NCBI GenBank assembly: GCA_035268885.1
Contig: DATFKA010000098.1
Span: 1 to 64,000, forward strand
Source of the DNA: DATFKA01 sp035268885
GTDB lineage: Bacteria > Bacteroidota > Bacteroidia > Chitinophagales > Saprospiraceae
Length of the DNA: 64,000 bases
Reading direction: 5' to 3'
The translations under genes and the position numbers were made by a program. This document shows positions 42,433-51,414 of this stretch, in pieces. Under the pieces are notes generated by a model. It saw only the letters and a list, made by a program, of their open reading frames with translations. It made no database searches and had not been told where the DNA came from. The first letter of the stretch is position 1, and the number at the start of each line of letters is the position of its first letter.

Positions 42433-42804
42433 ATGAATACTGTAGGACTAATTGGTGTAGTCGTGGTCGCCGCCTTTATTTTTTTGAGATTCCGTAATTA
42501 TGGTCCAGGCGCTAAAAATATTGACGGCCCTACCCTACGCAGCATGTTAAAGGATAAAAACGTAAAACTCATCGATGTGCGTACCCCGGGAGAAGTCGCT
42601 CAGGGGAAAATTAAGAACGCGAGTAATATCAACATCAATAGCGCTGATTTTAAACAAAAAGTTTCAAATTTGGATAAGTCCAAAACCTACGTGCTATATT
42701 GCCGCAGCGGTGCCCGCAGCACCCGTGCTGCTCGTGTCATGATGAAAATGGGTTTTGAAGATGTGTATAATCTGCAGGGCGGTTATATGAGCTATTCAAA
42801 ATAG
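42433..42804 (+). CDS. Membrane-anchored rhodanese-like protein
   Basis: 123 aa. The N-terminal transmembrane helix (residues 3-20; VGLIGVVVVAAFIFLRF) is followed by a single rhodanese domain with LIDVRTPGEVAQGKIKNASNINI and the active-site loop YCRSGARST (catalytic Cys90), closing with VYNLQGGYMSY. It likely handles persulfide sulfur at the membrane surface. It is monocistronic, and its upstream region contains the MITE-like element. Confidence 0.9.
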   Translation: MNTVGLIGVVVVAAFIFLRFRNYGPGAKNIDGPTLRSMLKDKNVKLIDVRTPGEVAQGKIKNASNININSADFKQKVSNLDKSKTYVLYCRSGARSTRAARVMMKMGFEDVYNLQGGYMSYSK

Positions 42805-42971
42805 TTTCTATAACTCCTCTCCTCTTTCTGTGTGATACCCGAAATTGATTATCCCTTCAGGTAACCCTTGCTGTGGTTTCTCTGGCTTATTTCCTTTCCA
42901 ATATCTCGAAATTCTCCATCGGGCTAAGACAGGTTTTGTAATAAAACAAGCATTATTCTTCAAAAATATTT

Positions 42972-42996
42972 TATAAGTGTCAACATAACACTTATA
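42972..42996. promoter_or_regulatory. Palindromic operator upstream of the arabinose operon
   Basis: TATAAGTGT (42972-42980), 7 nt, ACACTTATA (42988-42996): a perfect 9-bp inverted repeat. Its right arm overlaps the promoter box at 42993-43000, and it lies 194 bp before the GH51 start. A repressor bound here would block transcription. The regulator is not encoded in the window. Confidence 0.6.
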
Positions 42997-43000
42997 TTTG
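42993..43000 (+). promoter_or_regulatory. -7 box of the arabinose operon promoter
   Basis: TATATTTG, an exact TAnnTTTG match inside the 385-bp gap before the GH51 gene. No clear TTG stands at the usual distance, which is common for regulated promoters. It would give a leader of about 185 nt. The rest of the gap (42805-43189) shows nothing else recognisable. Confidence 0.5.
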
Positions 43001-43189
43001 AATCCTTAGGCAAACCCATCATTGTTAGGCGCAATTTTGATTTACCACATGATGTTTTACGATCTTCGCAATTTGTAGTGATGTATTTTGAATAAAACAA
43101 TGGAGCTCTTTTCGATTCAATGATCACGATATCAGGAATATTAAAGCCAAAAAACCAATATTAATTAGTCATTTTTAATATAAGAACCA

Positions 43190-44743
43190 ATGAGATTATT
43201 AATTATCTTTCCTTCTGTAATGATATTATTATTGTTGGGAACAGTCGTTTCTGCCCAGCAAGCTACTCAAATCAGTGTAAAGCCCTCCGAAGAAGCGCCT
43301 GTGATTAGCAGGCATATCTACGGACACTTTGCCGAGCACCTTGGCCGCTGTATCTACGACGGCTTCTACGTCGGTGAGGATAGCGAGATTCCTAATACCG
43401 AAGGGGTGCGCAACGACATTGTTGAGGCACTCAAAGAGCTGAGTATTCCTAATTTAAGGTGGCCCGGTGGTTGCTTTGCGGATACCTACCATTGGAAAGA
43501 TGGTATCGGTCCTAAAAAAGATCGTCCTTCTATGTTGAACAGCTGGTGGGGAAACGTTCGTGAAGACAATAGCTTTGGCACCCATGAATTTCTTAATATG
43601 TGCGAATTATTGGACACGGAACCCTACTTATCGGGTAATGTAGGGAGCGGTACGGCTCAGGAGCTGGCCGATTGGGTGAAATACGCCACTCATCCTGCCG
43701 GAAGTAGCCCCATGCCGGAACTACGGGAACAAAATGGTAGAACGGAACCCTGGAAGGTAAAGTTTTGGGGAATCGGAAATGAAGCCTGGGGCTGCGGGGG
43801 GAATATGACTCCAGAGTATTATTCGGATTTATATCGTCGGTTTGCCACCTTCATGAATGGCTGGGGTAATGATCAGGAACTAGTCCGCATTGCTTCCGGA
43901 GCTAGTAGTAGTGACTATAATTGGACCGAAGTGCTAATGAAGAATATTCCTAATCGCCTGATTGATGCCATTGCCCTGCACCACTACTCCGTTATTGACT
44001 GGGGTGATAAAGGACCAGCTACCGGATTTAGCAAAGACCAGTATTTCACTATCATGAAAAGGGCGCTACGGATGGAAGAATTAATCCAAAAGCACACCGC
44101 GATTATGGATAAATACGATCCCAAGAAAGAAGTTGATTTATACGTAGATGAATGGGGCGGCTGGTACGACGTAGAACCAGGCACCAATCCAGGGTTCTTA
44201 TATCAACAAAATACGATGCGCGACGCCATGGTTGCGGGTACGACCCTTAATATCTTCAACAACCACGCTGACCGGGTAAAAATGGCTAATCTGGCCCAGG
44301 CAGTGAATGTACTGCAGGCCGTTATCCTGACTGATGAAGAAAAGCTGATTCTGACGCCAACTTACCACGTGATGCGAATGTATAAAGTGCATCAGGATGC
44401 CCAGTTGATTCCCCTGAGCTTTGTATCGCCTCAGTATATTCATGGCGAAGAGGCTTTACCTGCCGTATCGGGTTCGGCTTCAAGAGATGATTCGGGTAAG
44501 ATCCACTTCTCTTTTGTTAATATTGACGCCGAGCGGGAGCAAACAATTGAAATTGATATAAGTGATCTGAATTTGAAGGAGATTAGCGGAGAAATTCTAA
44601 CTTCGGATGACTTGAATAATCATAACACTTTCGACGATCCAGAGCAGGTAAGACCAGCTGTTTTTGACGGAGCCCGGATTGAGAATAGAAAACTTCGTTT
44701 CCAAATCCCTCCCTTTTCGGTTGTTGTTCTGGAAGCAAACTAA
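43190..44743 (+). CDS. abfA: GH51 alpha-L-arabinofuranosidase
   Basis: 517 aa with signal peptide ending VVSAQ (about residue 23), so probably periplasmic or secreted. The barrel includes ISRHIYGHFAEHLGRCIYDG, LRWPGGCFADTYHWKDGIG and FGTHEFLNMCELL. The acid/base is Glu198 in GIGNEAWG and the nucleophile Glu321 in VDEWGGW. It removes terminal L-arabinofuranose from arabinans and arabinoxylans. It leads the operon abfA-araB-araD-araA-galM, so the sugar it frees is the substrate of the following genes. Confidence 0.94.
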   Translation: MRLLIIFPSVMILLLLGTVVSAQQATQISVKPSEEAPVISRHIYGHFAEHLGRCIYDGFYVGEDSEIPNTEGVRNDIVEALKELSIPNLRWPGGCFADTYHWKDGIGPKKDRPSMLNSWWGNVREDNSFGTHEFLNMCELLDTEPYLSGNVGSGTAQELADWVKYATHPAGSSPMPELREQNGRTEPWKVKFWGIGNEAWGCGGNMTPEYYSDLYRRFATFMNGWGNDQELVRIASGASSSDYNWTEVLMKNIPNRLIDAIALHHYSVIDWGDKGPATGFSKDQYFTIMKRALRMEELIQKHTAIMDKYDPKKEVDLYVDEWGGWYDVEPGTNPGFLYQQNTMRDAMVAGTTLNIFNNHADRVKMANLAQAVNVLQAVILTDEEKLILTPTYHVMRMYKVHQDAQLIPLSFVSPQYIHGEEALPAVSGSASRDDSGKIHFSFVNIDAEREQTIEIDISDLNLKEISGEILTSDDLNNHNTFDDPEQVRPAVFDGARIENRKLRFQIPPFSVVVLEAN

Positions 44744-44746
44744 GGG

Positions 44747-44785
44747 CCAAAGTGAATTCATTTTGAGCAAAAGAATTCACTTTGG
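44747..44785. other. 13-bp perfect hairpin between abfA and araB
   Basis: CCAAAGTGAATTC (44747-44759) and GAATTCACTTTGG (44773-44785) enclose 13 nt, beginning 4 nt after the abfA stop. No T run follows (ATCCAAGC), so it is more likely an RNA-stability, attenuation or protein-binding site than a full terminator. Confidence 0.7.
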
Positions 44786-44834
44786 ATCCAAGCTGGGTTC
44801 CTAACCCCGAAAAAAATCACCAAAAAAGTAAATA

Positions 44835-46511
44835 ATGCCTAAAAACAGCTATGTTATCGGTCTGGACTACGGTACGGATTCCGTCCGTGCCGTTCTCGTC
44901 GACGCGGATACAGGAAAAGAATTAGCCTCTAGCGTACATTGGTATCAGCGTTGGCTAGATCAAAAATACTGTGATGCGGCAATCAATCAATTTCGTCAGC
45001 ATCCTTTGGATCACATTGAAGGCTTGGAAAAGACGATTAAGGCCGTCGTTTCAGAAGCGGATATCCCCGCAGATTCTGTTCTGGGGATCTGTATTGATAC
45101 GACCGGCTCCTCTCCTATTCCCGTGCTGAAAGATGGAACACCGCTTGCCCTAAGCAAAGGCTTTGAGGAGAATCCAAATGCGATGATGGTTCTCTGGAAG
45201 GATCATACCGCCATTACCGAGGCAGATGAGGTGAATCAGCTGGCGCGCAGCTGGGGTGGTGAAGATTTTACTAAATACGAAGGGGGGGTATATTCTTCTG
45301 AGTGGTTCTGGGCGAAAATCCTGCACGTTGCCAGACAGGATCAGGAAGTAAAACAAAAAACCTACACCTGGGTAGAGCATTGCGATCTGATGACCCATCT
45401 ATTAACGGGGTCTAAAGATATTGATACGCTCAGAAGAAGTCGCTGTGCTGCCGGGCACAAAGCCATGTGGCACGAAAGCTGGGACGGGCTTCCGCCAAAA
45501 GCATTTCTGGAGAAACTCGATCCTCACCTGGCCGACCTGAGAGATCGCCTTTATGAAGAGACTTATACTTCGGATGAAGTAGCCGGACAGCTAAGTGAGG
45601 ACTGGGCACAGAAACTGGGTTTGACTACCAAAACCGTCATTTCGGTAGGTACCTTTGATGCCCATGCCGGTGCCGTCGGTGCCAATATTCAGGAAAATAG
45701 CCTGGTACGCGTCATGGGTACGTCTACCTGTGATATTATCGTAGCACCAGATGAGGTTATTGGCACTAAAACCGTAAAAGGAATTTGTGGACAGGTGGAT
45801 GGATCGGTAGTACCGGGTTTGGTCGGATTAGAAGCCGGGCAATCGGCTTTCGGTGACGTTTTGGCCTGGTTTAAATCCGTACTCATGTGGCCAGTAGATC
45901 ATTTAGTTCTGACTTCCAATCTATTATCCGAAGAGCAGAAAAAAGCACTGGCCAAAGAAGTTTCTGATCAACTCATCAAAAAGCTTTCCACAGCCGCAGA
46001 GTCTGTTCCTTTAAGTGAAAGCTTACCCATTGCTCTGGACTGGATCAATGGCCGTCGTACGCCCGATGCCAATCAAAACCTGAAAGCAGCTATTTCCAAT
46101 CTGTCCCTGGGTAGCAAAGCACCACATATTTTCAAGGCCCTGATCCATGCGATTTGTTTTGGCTCTAAAATGATTGTAGACCGCTTTGAAGAAGAAGGCG
46201 TATCGATTGATCAGGTGATCGGAATCGGTGGCGTCGCTCGTAAGTCCAGCTATATTATGCAGACCCTGGCGAATGTAATCAACCGTCCCATTATCGTGGC
46301 GGAATCTGATTATGCGCCAGCCTTGGGAGCTGCAATCTACGCAGCCGTGGCAGCCGGCGTTTATCCCAGTGTACAGGAAGCCAGTAAAATATTGGGTAGT
46401 AAAATCGAAGCAGAATACCAACCAGAACCGGAGCAGGTAGCGGCTCTTCAACCACTTATGGCAGCTTACGAGGAGCTGAGCCAGTTTATTGAGGAAACGA
46501 CTAAAAAATAA
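44835..46511 (+). CDS. araB: Ribulokinase
   Basis: 558 aa. FGGY-family kinase that phosphorylates L-ribulose to L-ribulose 5-phosphate. Motifs: phosphate-binding YVIGLDYGTDSVRAVLVDADTG (split here as residues 6-27), GICIDTTGSSPIPV, YEGGVYSSEWFWAKILH, CAAGHKAMWH, VGTFDAHAGAVG, VRVMGTSTCDI and the C-terminal IGGVARKSSYIMQTLANV. The araD gene follows 5 nt after its stop. Confidence 0.96.
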   Translation: MPKNSYVIGLDYGTDSVRAVLVDADTGKELASSVHWYQRWLDQKYCDAAINQFRQHPLDHIEGLEKTIKAVVSEADIPADSVLGICIDTTGSSPIPVLKDGTPLALSKGFEENPNAMMVLWKDHTAITEADEVNQLARSWGGEDFTKYEGGVYSSEWFWAKILHVARQDQEVKQKTYTWVEHCDLMTHLLTGSKDIDTLRRSRCAAGHKAMWHESWDGLPPKAFLEKLDPHLADLRDRLYEETYTSDEVAGQLSEDWAQKLGLTTKTVISVGTFDAHAGAVGANIQENSLVRVMGTSTCDIIVAPDEVIGTKTVKGICGQVDGSVVPGLVGLEAGQSAFGDVLAWFKSVLMWPVDHLVLTSNLLSEEQKKALAKEVSDQLIKKLSTAAESVPLSESLPIALDWINGRRTPDANQNLKAAISNLSLGSKAPHIFKALIHAICFGSKMIVDRFEEEGVSIDQVIGIGGVARKSSYIMQTLANVINRPIIVAESDYAPALGAAIYAAVAAGVYPSVQEASKILGSKIEAEYQPEPEQVAALQPLMAAYEELSQFIEETTKK

Positions 46512-46516
46512 TCGAT

Positions 46517-47218
46517 ATGAGTGTTTATCAACAACTTAAAGAAGAATGCTACGAAGCCAATATGAAGCTGAATGACCTGGGCCTGGTGATCTATACCTTT
46601 GGTAACGTCAGCGCGGTGGATCGCGCGCGTGGCACCTTTGCCATTAAGCCCAGTGGGGTCCCCTACGAAACCTTGAAACCAGCAGATGTCGTTATTGTCG
46701 ATTTTGACAACCAGATAGTCGAAGGCGATATGCGCCCTTCTTCTGATACTAAAACCCACGCCTATTTATACAAAAACTGGGAAAACATTGGTGGCATTGC
46801 GCATACCCACGCGGTTTATTCCGTCTCCTGGGCACAATCCCAAAAAGATATTCCTATTTTTGGCACCACCCACGCGGATCACCTTACCGAAGATATCCCC
46901 TGTGCGGCTCCATTGCGGGATGAATTAATAGCAGGAAACTACGAGCACAATACGGGTATTCAAATCTTGGAGTGCTTTGAAGATCGCGGTTTGTCCTACG
47001 AAGAGGTACCGATGGTTTTACTGGGCAATCATGGTCCATTTACCTGGGGTCCAACGGCCGACAAAGCCGTGTACAACAGTAAAGTTTTGGAAGCAGTAGC
47101 AGAAATGGCTTATTTAACTTTACAGATTAATCCGGCGGCACCTCGTCTCAAGGACACCCTCATTAAAAAACATTACGAACGCAAACATGGTAAAAATGCC
47201 TATTACGGGCAGAGTTAA
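46517..47218 (+). CDS. araD: L-ribulose-5-phosphate 4-epimerase
   Basis: 233 aa. Class II aldolase fold; converts L-ribulose 5-phosphate to D-xylulose 5-phosphate with a zinc ion. GNVSAVDRARGTFAIKPSGVPYE binds phosphate, SSDTKTHAYLYK gives the catalytic Asp, and the zinc histidines are in GGIAHTHAVYSVSWAQ and LLGNHGPFTWG. It sits between araB (5 nt) and araA (20 nt). Confidence 0.96.
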   Translation: MSVYQQLKEECYEANMKLNDLGLVIYTFGNVSAVDRARGTFAIKPSGVPYETLKPADVVIVDFDNQIVEGDMRPSSDTKTHAYLYKNWENIGGIAHTHAVYSVSWAQSQKDIPIFGTTHADHLTEDIPCAAPLRDELIAGNYEHNTGIQILECFEDRGLSYEEVPMVLLGNHGPFTWGPTADKAVYNSKVLEAVAEMAYLTLQINPAAPRLKDTLIKKHYERKHGKNAYYGQS

Positions 47219-47238
47219 GATAGATAAAGACAAAAGCA

Positions 47239-48738
47239 ATGAATAAAAAAAATATCTGGTTTCTTACCGGTAGCCAACATCTCTACGGTGAAGAAGCTTT
47301 GAAACAAGTACGGCAGCATACCGAAGAGATAGTCAGCGCCTTTAATGATGCCAAAGTGACGATTGTCCCTATAATCACCCCAAAACTGGTTACCACACCC
47401 GATGAGATTACCCGGACCTGTATTGCTGCGAATGCCGATGCGAATTGTATTGGCGTGATCACCTGGATGCACACCTTCTCTCCCGCCAAGATGTGGATTC
47501 AGGGGCTAAAAAACTTACGCAAGCCGCTTTGTCATTTGCATACCCAATTTAATGCAGAGATTCCCTGGGAAAGTATCAATATGGACTTCATGAACCTCAA
47601 TCAATCGGCGCATGGGGATCGGGAATTTGGATTTTTGATGTCTCGCTTACGCAAAAAAAGAAAAATTATCGTCGGCCACTGGAAAAGTGAATCGGTCCGT
47701 CAGCAGCTTGGAGCTTGGTCAAGAGTTGCCCGGGGTTGGGACGAACTCCAAAATCTGAAGGTCGCACGCATCGGCGATAATATGCGCGAAGTTGCGGTTA
47801 CCGAAGGGAATAAGGTAAGTGCACAAATGCGTTTTGGTTTTTCGGTAAACGGATTCGGCATCAATGATTTGACCGAACACGTCGATGCGGTAGATGATCA
47901 GCAAATTGCACAATTAGTAGAAGAATATGAAGCTAGTTACCAAATAATGGATAGCCTGCAAAAGGGCGGAGCCATGCGTTCCTCTTTATTGGAAGCTGCC
48001 CGAATTGAAATTGCGCTTCGGAGTTTTCTGGATAGTGGTGGCTTTAAAGCCTTTACCGATACCTTTGAAAACCTGGGCGGGCTAAAGCAATTACCTGGCC
48101 TGGCCGTACAAAGACTAATGGCTGATGGCTACGGTTTTGGCGCGGAAGGAGACTGGAAAACGGCTGCCATATTGCGTAGTATGAAGGTAATGGCCGAAGG
48201 ACTGGAAGGGGGAACGTCCTTCATGGAGGATTATACTTACCATTTCGGACAGCATAAGTCGTACTGTTTGGGTTCGCACATGCTGGAAATTTGCCCTACT
48301 ATAGCCAACGGTCAGGCTTCCTGTGAGGTGCATCCTTTGGGGATTGGTGGAAAAGAAGATCCCGTTCGCCTGGTTTTTGATGGACAAAGTGGTCCGGCGA
48401 TTAATGTCTCACTAGTCGACATGGGTAATCGCTTCCGACTAATTGTCAATGAGGTAGAAAGTGTGCCACCCAAAGCTAAGTTACCAAACTTACCCGTGGC
48501 ACGTGTACTCTGGGATGCCTTTCCGAATTTGGAAGTAGCGGCTACGGCCTGGATCCTTGCCGGGGGAGCTCACCATACAGTATACTCCCAGGCCCTGGAT
48601 ACCAGCTACATGGAAGATCTAGCAGATATTGCCGGTATCGAATTGTTGGTGATCGATCAGGATACCAAAATCAGAGATTTTAAAGATAAAATTAATAGTA
48701 ACGAAGTGTACTACCATTTATTCCAGCACGGAATGTAA
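47239..48738 (+). CDS. araA: L-arabinose isomerase
   Basis: 499 aa. Converts L-arabinose to L-ribulose with Mn(II). Typical blocks are WFLTGSQHLYGEEALKQV at the N-terminus, WMHTFSPAKMWI, NLNQSAHGDREFGFL, GFGAEGDWKTAA (metal-ligand glutamate), the GGTSFMEDYTYHF strand with a second metal glutamate, and SHMLEICPTIA. The closing AWILAGGAHHTVYS is intact, so the enzyme appears functional. Confidence 0.97.
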   Translation: MNKKNIWFLTGSQHLYGEEALKQVRQHTEEIVSAFNDAKVTIVPIITPKLVTTPDEITRTCIAANADANCIGVITWMHTFSPAKMWIQGLKNLRKPLCHLHTQFNAEIPWESINMDFMNLNQSAHGDREFGFLMSRLRKKRKIIVGHWKSESVRQQLGAWSRVARGWDELQNLKVARIGDNMREVAVTEGNKVSAQMRFGFSVNGFGINDLTEHVDAVDDQQIAQLVEEYEASYQIMDSLQKGGAMRSSLLEAARIEIALRSFLDSGGFKAFTDTFENLGGLKQLPGLAVQRLMADGYGFGAEGDWKTAAILRSMKVMAEGLEGGTSFMEDYTYHFGQHKSYCLGSHMLEICPTIANGQASCEVHPLGIGGKEDPVRLVFDGQSGPAINVSLVDMGNRFRLIVNEVESVPPKAKLPNLPVARVLWDAFPNLEVAATAWILAGGAHHTVYSQALDTSYMEDLADIAGIELLVIDQDTKIRDFKDKINSNEVYYHLFQHGM

Positions 48739-48771
48739 GGGTGGTCTACCTTTCGGTAAAAAATTAAACTT

Positions 48772-49938
48772 ATGCAATTGTATAAACGAATCTCATTCGT
48801 GGTGCTGTCCGTGCTGTTTTTGGCGACAGCCTGTACCCGTACCACTCAACAAAATGATCAGAAAGCTATGACGCCTTCCGTAAGTATTAAAAGCGAACCC
48901 TACGGTACTATGCCCAATGGGCAAGCGGTACAACAATATACTTTATCGAACGAGGCAGGAATGTCTATTGATATTATTACCTACGGAGGAATCATTACCT
49001 CCTGGACTGCGCCCGACCAGGAAGGTAACTTCGAAAATATTGCCCTGGGCTTTGATGGCTTGGATCAATACCTGGAAAGTTCGCCTTATTTTGGGGCTTT
49101 GATCGGTCGTTATGGCAATCGAATTGCCAAAGGCCAGTTCAGTCTGAACGGAGAAGAATACCAATTGGCGACCAATGATGGTCCTAACCACTTACACGGC
49201 GGCCCAAAGGGCTTTGACAAAGTCCTTTGGACAGCAAAGACCAGTCAGGACGATTCTTCGGCTAGTCTGATACTCTCCTACCTAAGTGAGGATATGGAAG
49301 AAGGCTATCCCGGGAACCTGAACACGACCGTAACCTATACCCTAACTGCTGATAATGAGCTGCGTGTAGCTTACGAAGCAACGACGGATAAGACAACGGT
49401 GGTAAATCTTACTCAGCATACCTATTTTAATCTTTCCGGTGATTTCTCCGAGAAAATCCTGGACCACGAAGTAATGATAAATGCGGACACCTACCTACCC
49501 GTAGACGAGACCCTCATCCCTAATGGAGAATTGCGTCCGGTGGATGGTACTCCTTTTGATTTTCGCGAAGCAAAGGCCATCGGGGCAGAAATTGGAGCCC
49601 AAAACACCCAGCTGGAAAGAGGGAACGGTTATGATCACTGTTGGGTCTTGAACAACCAGGGAGGTATGCGCAAAGTGGCGACTGCTTATCATCCCGAAAG
49701 TGGCCGTTTTCTGGAGATTTCTACGGATGAACCAGGTATACAGTTTTACACCGGAAACTTCCTGGATGGCACTTTGCCAGTGGCAAATGGAGCGGGAAAT
49801 TATGAATTTAGAACGGGTTTCTGTCTGGAGACACAGCATTATCCGGATACTCCCAATCAGCCGGATTTTCCTTCTGTGACTCTGGAACCTGGAGAAACCT
49901 ATCAGACAACAACGAGCTTTAAGTTCTCAACCAAATAA
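48772..49938 (+). CDS. galM: Aldose 1-epimerase, lipoprotein
   Basis: 388 aa with a lipobox LATAC (Cys near 21), so anchored in an envelope membrane, unlike cytoplasmic GalM. Catalytic features are IGRYGNRIAKGQF, GPNHLHGGPKGFDK (His), VVNLTQHTYFNLSG (His), GYDHCWVL and a late FCLETQHYPDTPNQPDFPS (Glu). It interconverts alpha and beta anomers of free sugars. As last gene of the arabinose operon it likely handles arabinose released by the upstream GH51 enzyme. Confidence 0.93.
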   Translation: MQLYKRISFVVLSVLFLATACTRTTQQNDQKAMTPSVSIKSEPYGTMPNGQAVQQYTLSNEAGMSIDIITYGGIITSWTAPDQEGNFENIALGFDGLDQYLESSPYFGALIGRYGNRIAKGQFSLNGEEYQLATNDGPNHLHGGPKGFDKVLWTAKTSQDDSSASLILSYLSEDMEEGYPGNLNTTVTYTLTADNELRVAYEATTDKTTVVNLTQHTYFNLSGDFSEKILDHEVMINADTYLPVDETLIPNGELRPVDGTPFDFREAKAIGAEIGAQNTQLERGNGYDHCWVLNNQGGMRKVATAYHPESGRFLEISTDEPGIQFYTGNFLDGTLPVANGAGNYEFRTGFCLETQHYPDTPNQPDFPSVTLEPGETYQTTTSFKFSTK

Positions 49939-51297
49939 CTACTCCCCTTCTGCCCGGTCTAAGCCGGCCTTGTAGGTCTCGAGGCAACGCTCTCTGGCAG
50001 CTTTGTGTTCCACGATGGGTTCCGGATAGTCATCACTATTGACTTCCGGAACCCATTCTTTTACGTATTTCCAGTTTTTATCAAATTTTTCCCGTTGAGT
50101 ATAAGGGTTAAATATGCGGAAATACGGTGCGGCATCAGTACCGCTGCCGGCTGCCCATTGCCAGCCACCATTATTACTCGATAAATCGTAATCTAGTAAC
50201 TTACGCGCGAAATAAGCTTCCCCCCAGCGCCAATCAATCAACAGGTGCTTGGTCAGAAAGCTGGCCGTAATCATGCGTACCCGGTTGTGCATATATCCCG
50301 TGGCGTTGAGCTGCCGCATTCCGGCATCTACGATGGGATAGCCCGTACGTCCTTCACACCAGGCTTGATATTCCTCTTCATTATTACGCCATTCGATATA
50401 GTCGTATTTTTTCCGGAAGGAACGCTTCGCAACGTGCGGATAGTTATCGAGTATCTGGGCGTAGAAATCCCGCCAAATTAATTCATTGAGGAATGTACCG
50501 TTTAGATCTTTGGCTTTACGTGCCTTCTCCCGAATGCTTATGGTCCCAAATCGAAAGTGAATGCCCAGCCGGGAGGTACCTTCCTGGGCGGGAAAATTTC
50601 GGGTTTCATCGTATTCCTTTATTAACCCCTGTTTTACTTTTCGGGACGGAAAATTGATACTGCTTTGCTCAAAACCCATTTCTTCCAAACCGGGCATAGA
50701 TAGCGCGTCGGTCTTGAAGTAGTGATCGTAGTATTCTTCGTTGGGGTAAGACTGGAAAAAATAAGATATTTCTTTACTCTTTGACTGTACCGTTTCTTCT
50801 TGTAGTTTGTCTCGCCAGGCTCTGCTATAAGGGGTAAATACCGTATAGCTCCCCCCACTCTTTTTTTCGACCTCCAGCCCTTCAAAAATGACGTGGTCTT
50901 TATAGGTATAGAAAGGGATATCCTTAGCGACCAGTAATTCTTTTATTTTTTCATCCCGCTTTTTGGCATAAGGCTCGTAATCGTGGTTCGTATAAACGGC
51001 CTGAACCGTATATTTTTGCAGCATCTCTTGCCATATTTCCTCCGGATAGCCATAACGCACTAGCATGGAGCTACCCATTTGCTCCAATTCTGCTTTTAGC
51101 CGTTTGATCTCCTGGTGGATAAAGCTTACCCGTGCATCGTCTTTGTCTTCTAACTTATCCAGGATGTTTTTATCAAAAATAAAAAGGGAGAGCACGGGTT
51201 CCCCGGTACGGAGTGCCCGGTAGGCGCCTGCATTATCTTCCAGGCGAAGATCACGTCGGTGCCAGAAAATATTTACAGCTGTTTTGTCTTTACTCAT
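49939..51297 (-). CDS. phrB: Deoxyribodipyrimidine photolyase (cryptochrome/photolyase family)
   Basis: 452 aa. N-terminal alpha/beta antenna domain (IFWHRRDLRLEDNAGAYRAL) and C-terminal FAD domain with ELIWRDFYAQIL, WCEGRTGYPIVDAGMRQL, YMHNRVRMITASFL and the photolyase hallmark NNGGWQWAAGSGTDAAPYFRIFNP. It uses blue light to split UV-made cyclobutane dimers. The gene ends 1 nt from the galM stop (convergent) with no terminator between. Confidence 0.95.
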   Translation of the reverse strand: MSKDKTAVNIFWHRRDLRLEDNAGAYRALRTGEPVLSLFIFDKNILDKLEDKDDARVSFIHQEIKRLKAELEQMGSSMLVRYGYPEEIWQEMLQKYTVQAVYTNHDYEPYAKKRDEKIKELLVAKDIPFYTYKDHVIFEGLEVEKKSGGSYTVFTPYSRAWRDKLQEETVQSKSKEISYFFQSYPNEEYYDHYFKTDALSMPGLEEMGFEQSSINFPSRKVKQGLIKEYDETRNFPAQEGTSRLGIHFRFGTISIREKARKAKDLNGTFLNELIWRDFYAQILDNYPHVAKRSFRKKYDYIEWRNNEEEYQAWCEGRTGYPIVDAGMRQLNATGYMHNRVRMITASFLTKHLLIDWRWGEAYFARKLLDYDLSSNNGGWQWAAGSGTDAAPYFRIFNPYTQREKFDKNWKYVKEWVPEVNSDDYPEPIVEHKAARERCLETYKAGLDRAEGE

Positions 51298-51414
51298 GGA
51301 TTTGTTATTCAGGTAATCGTCGAACTAACACCAATAGAAAATAAATGTTTGGAGCAGCAGGAGTAGAATTAAATAAGTTCTTAAAGAAAAATTTCGTTTT
51401 TTTGCCTAAAAACA

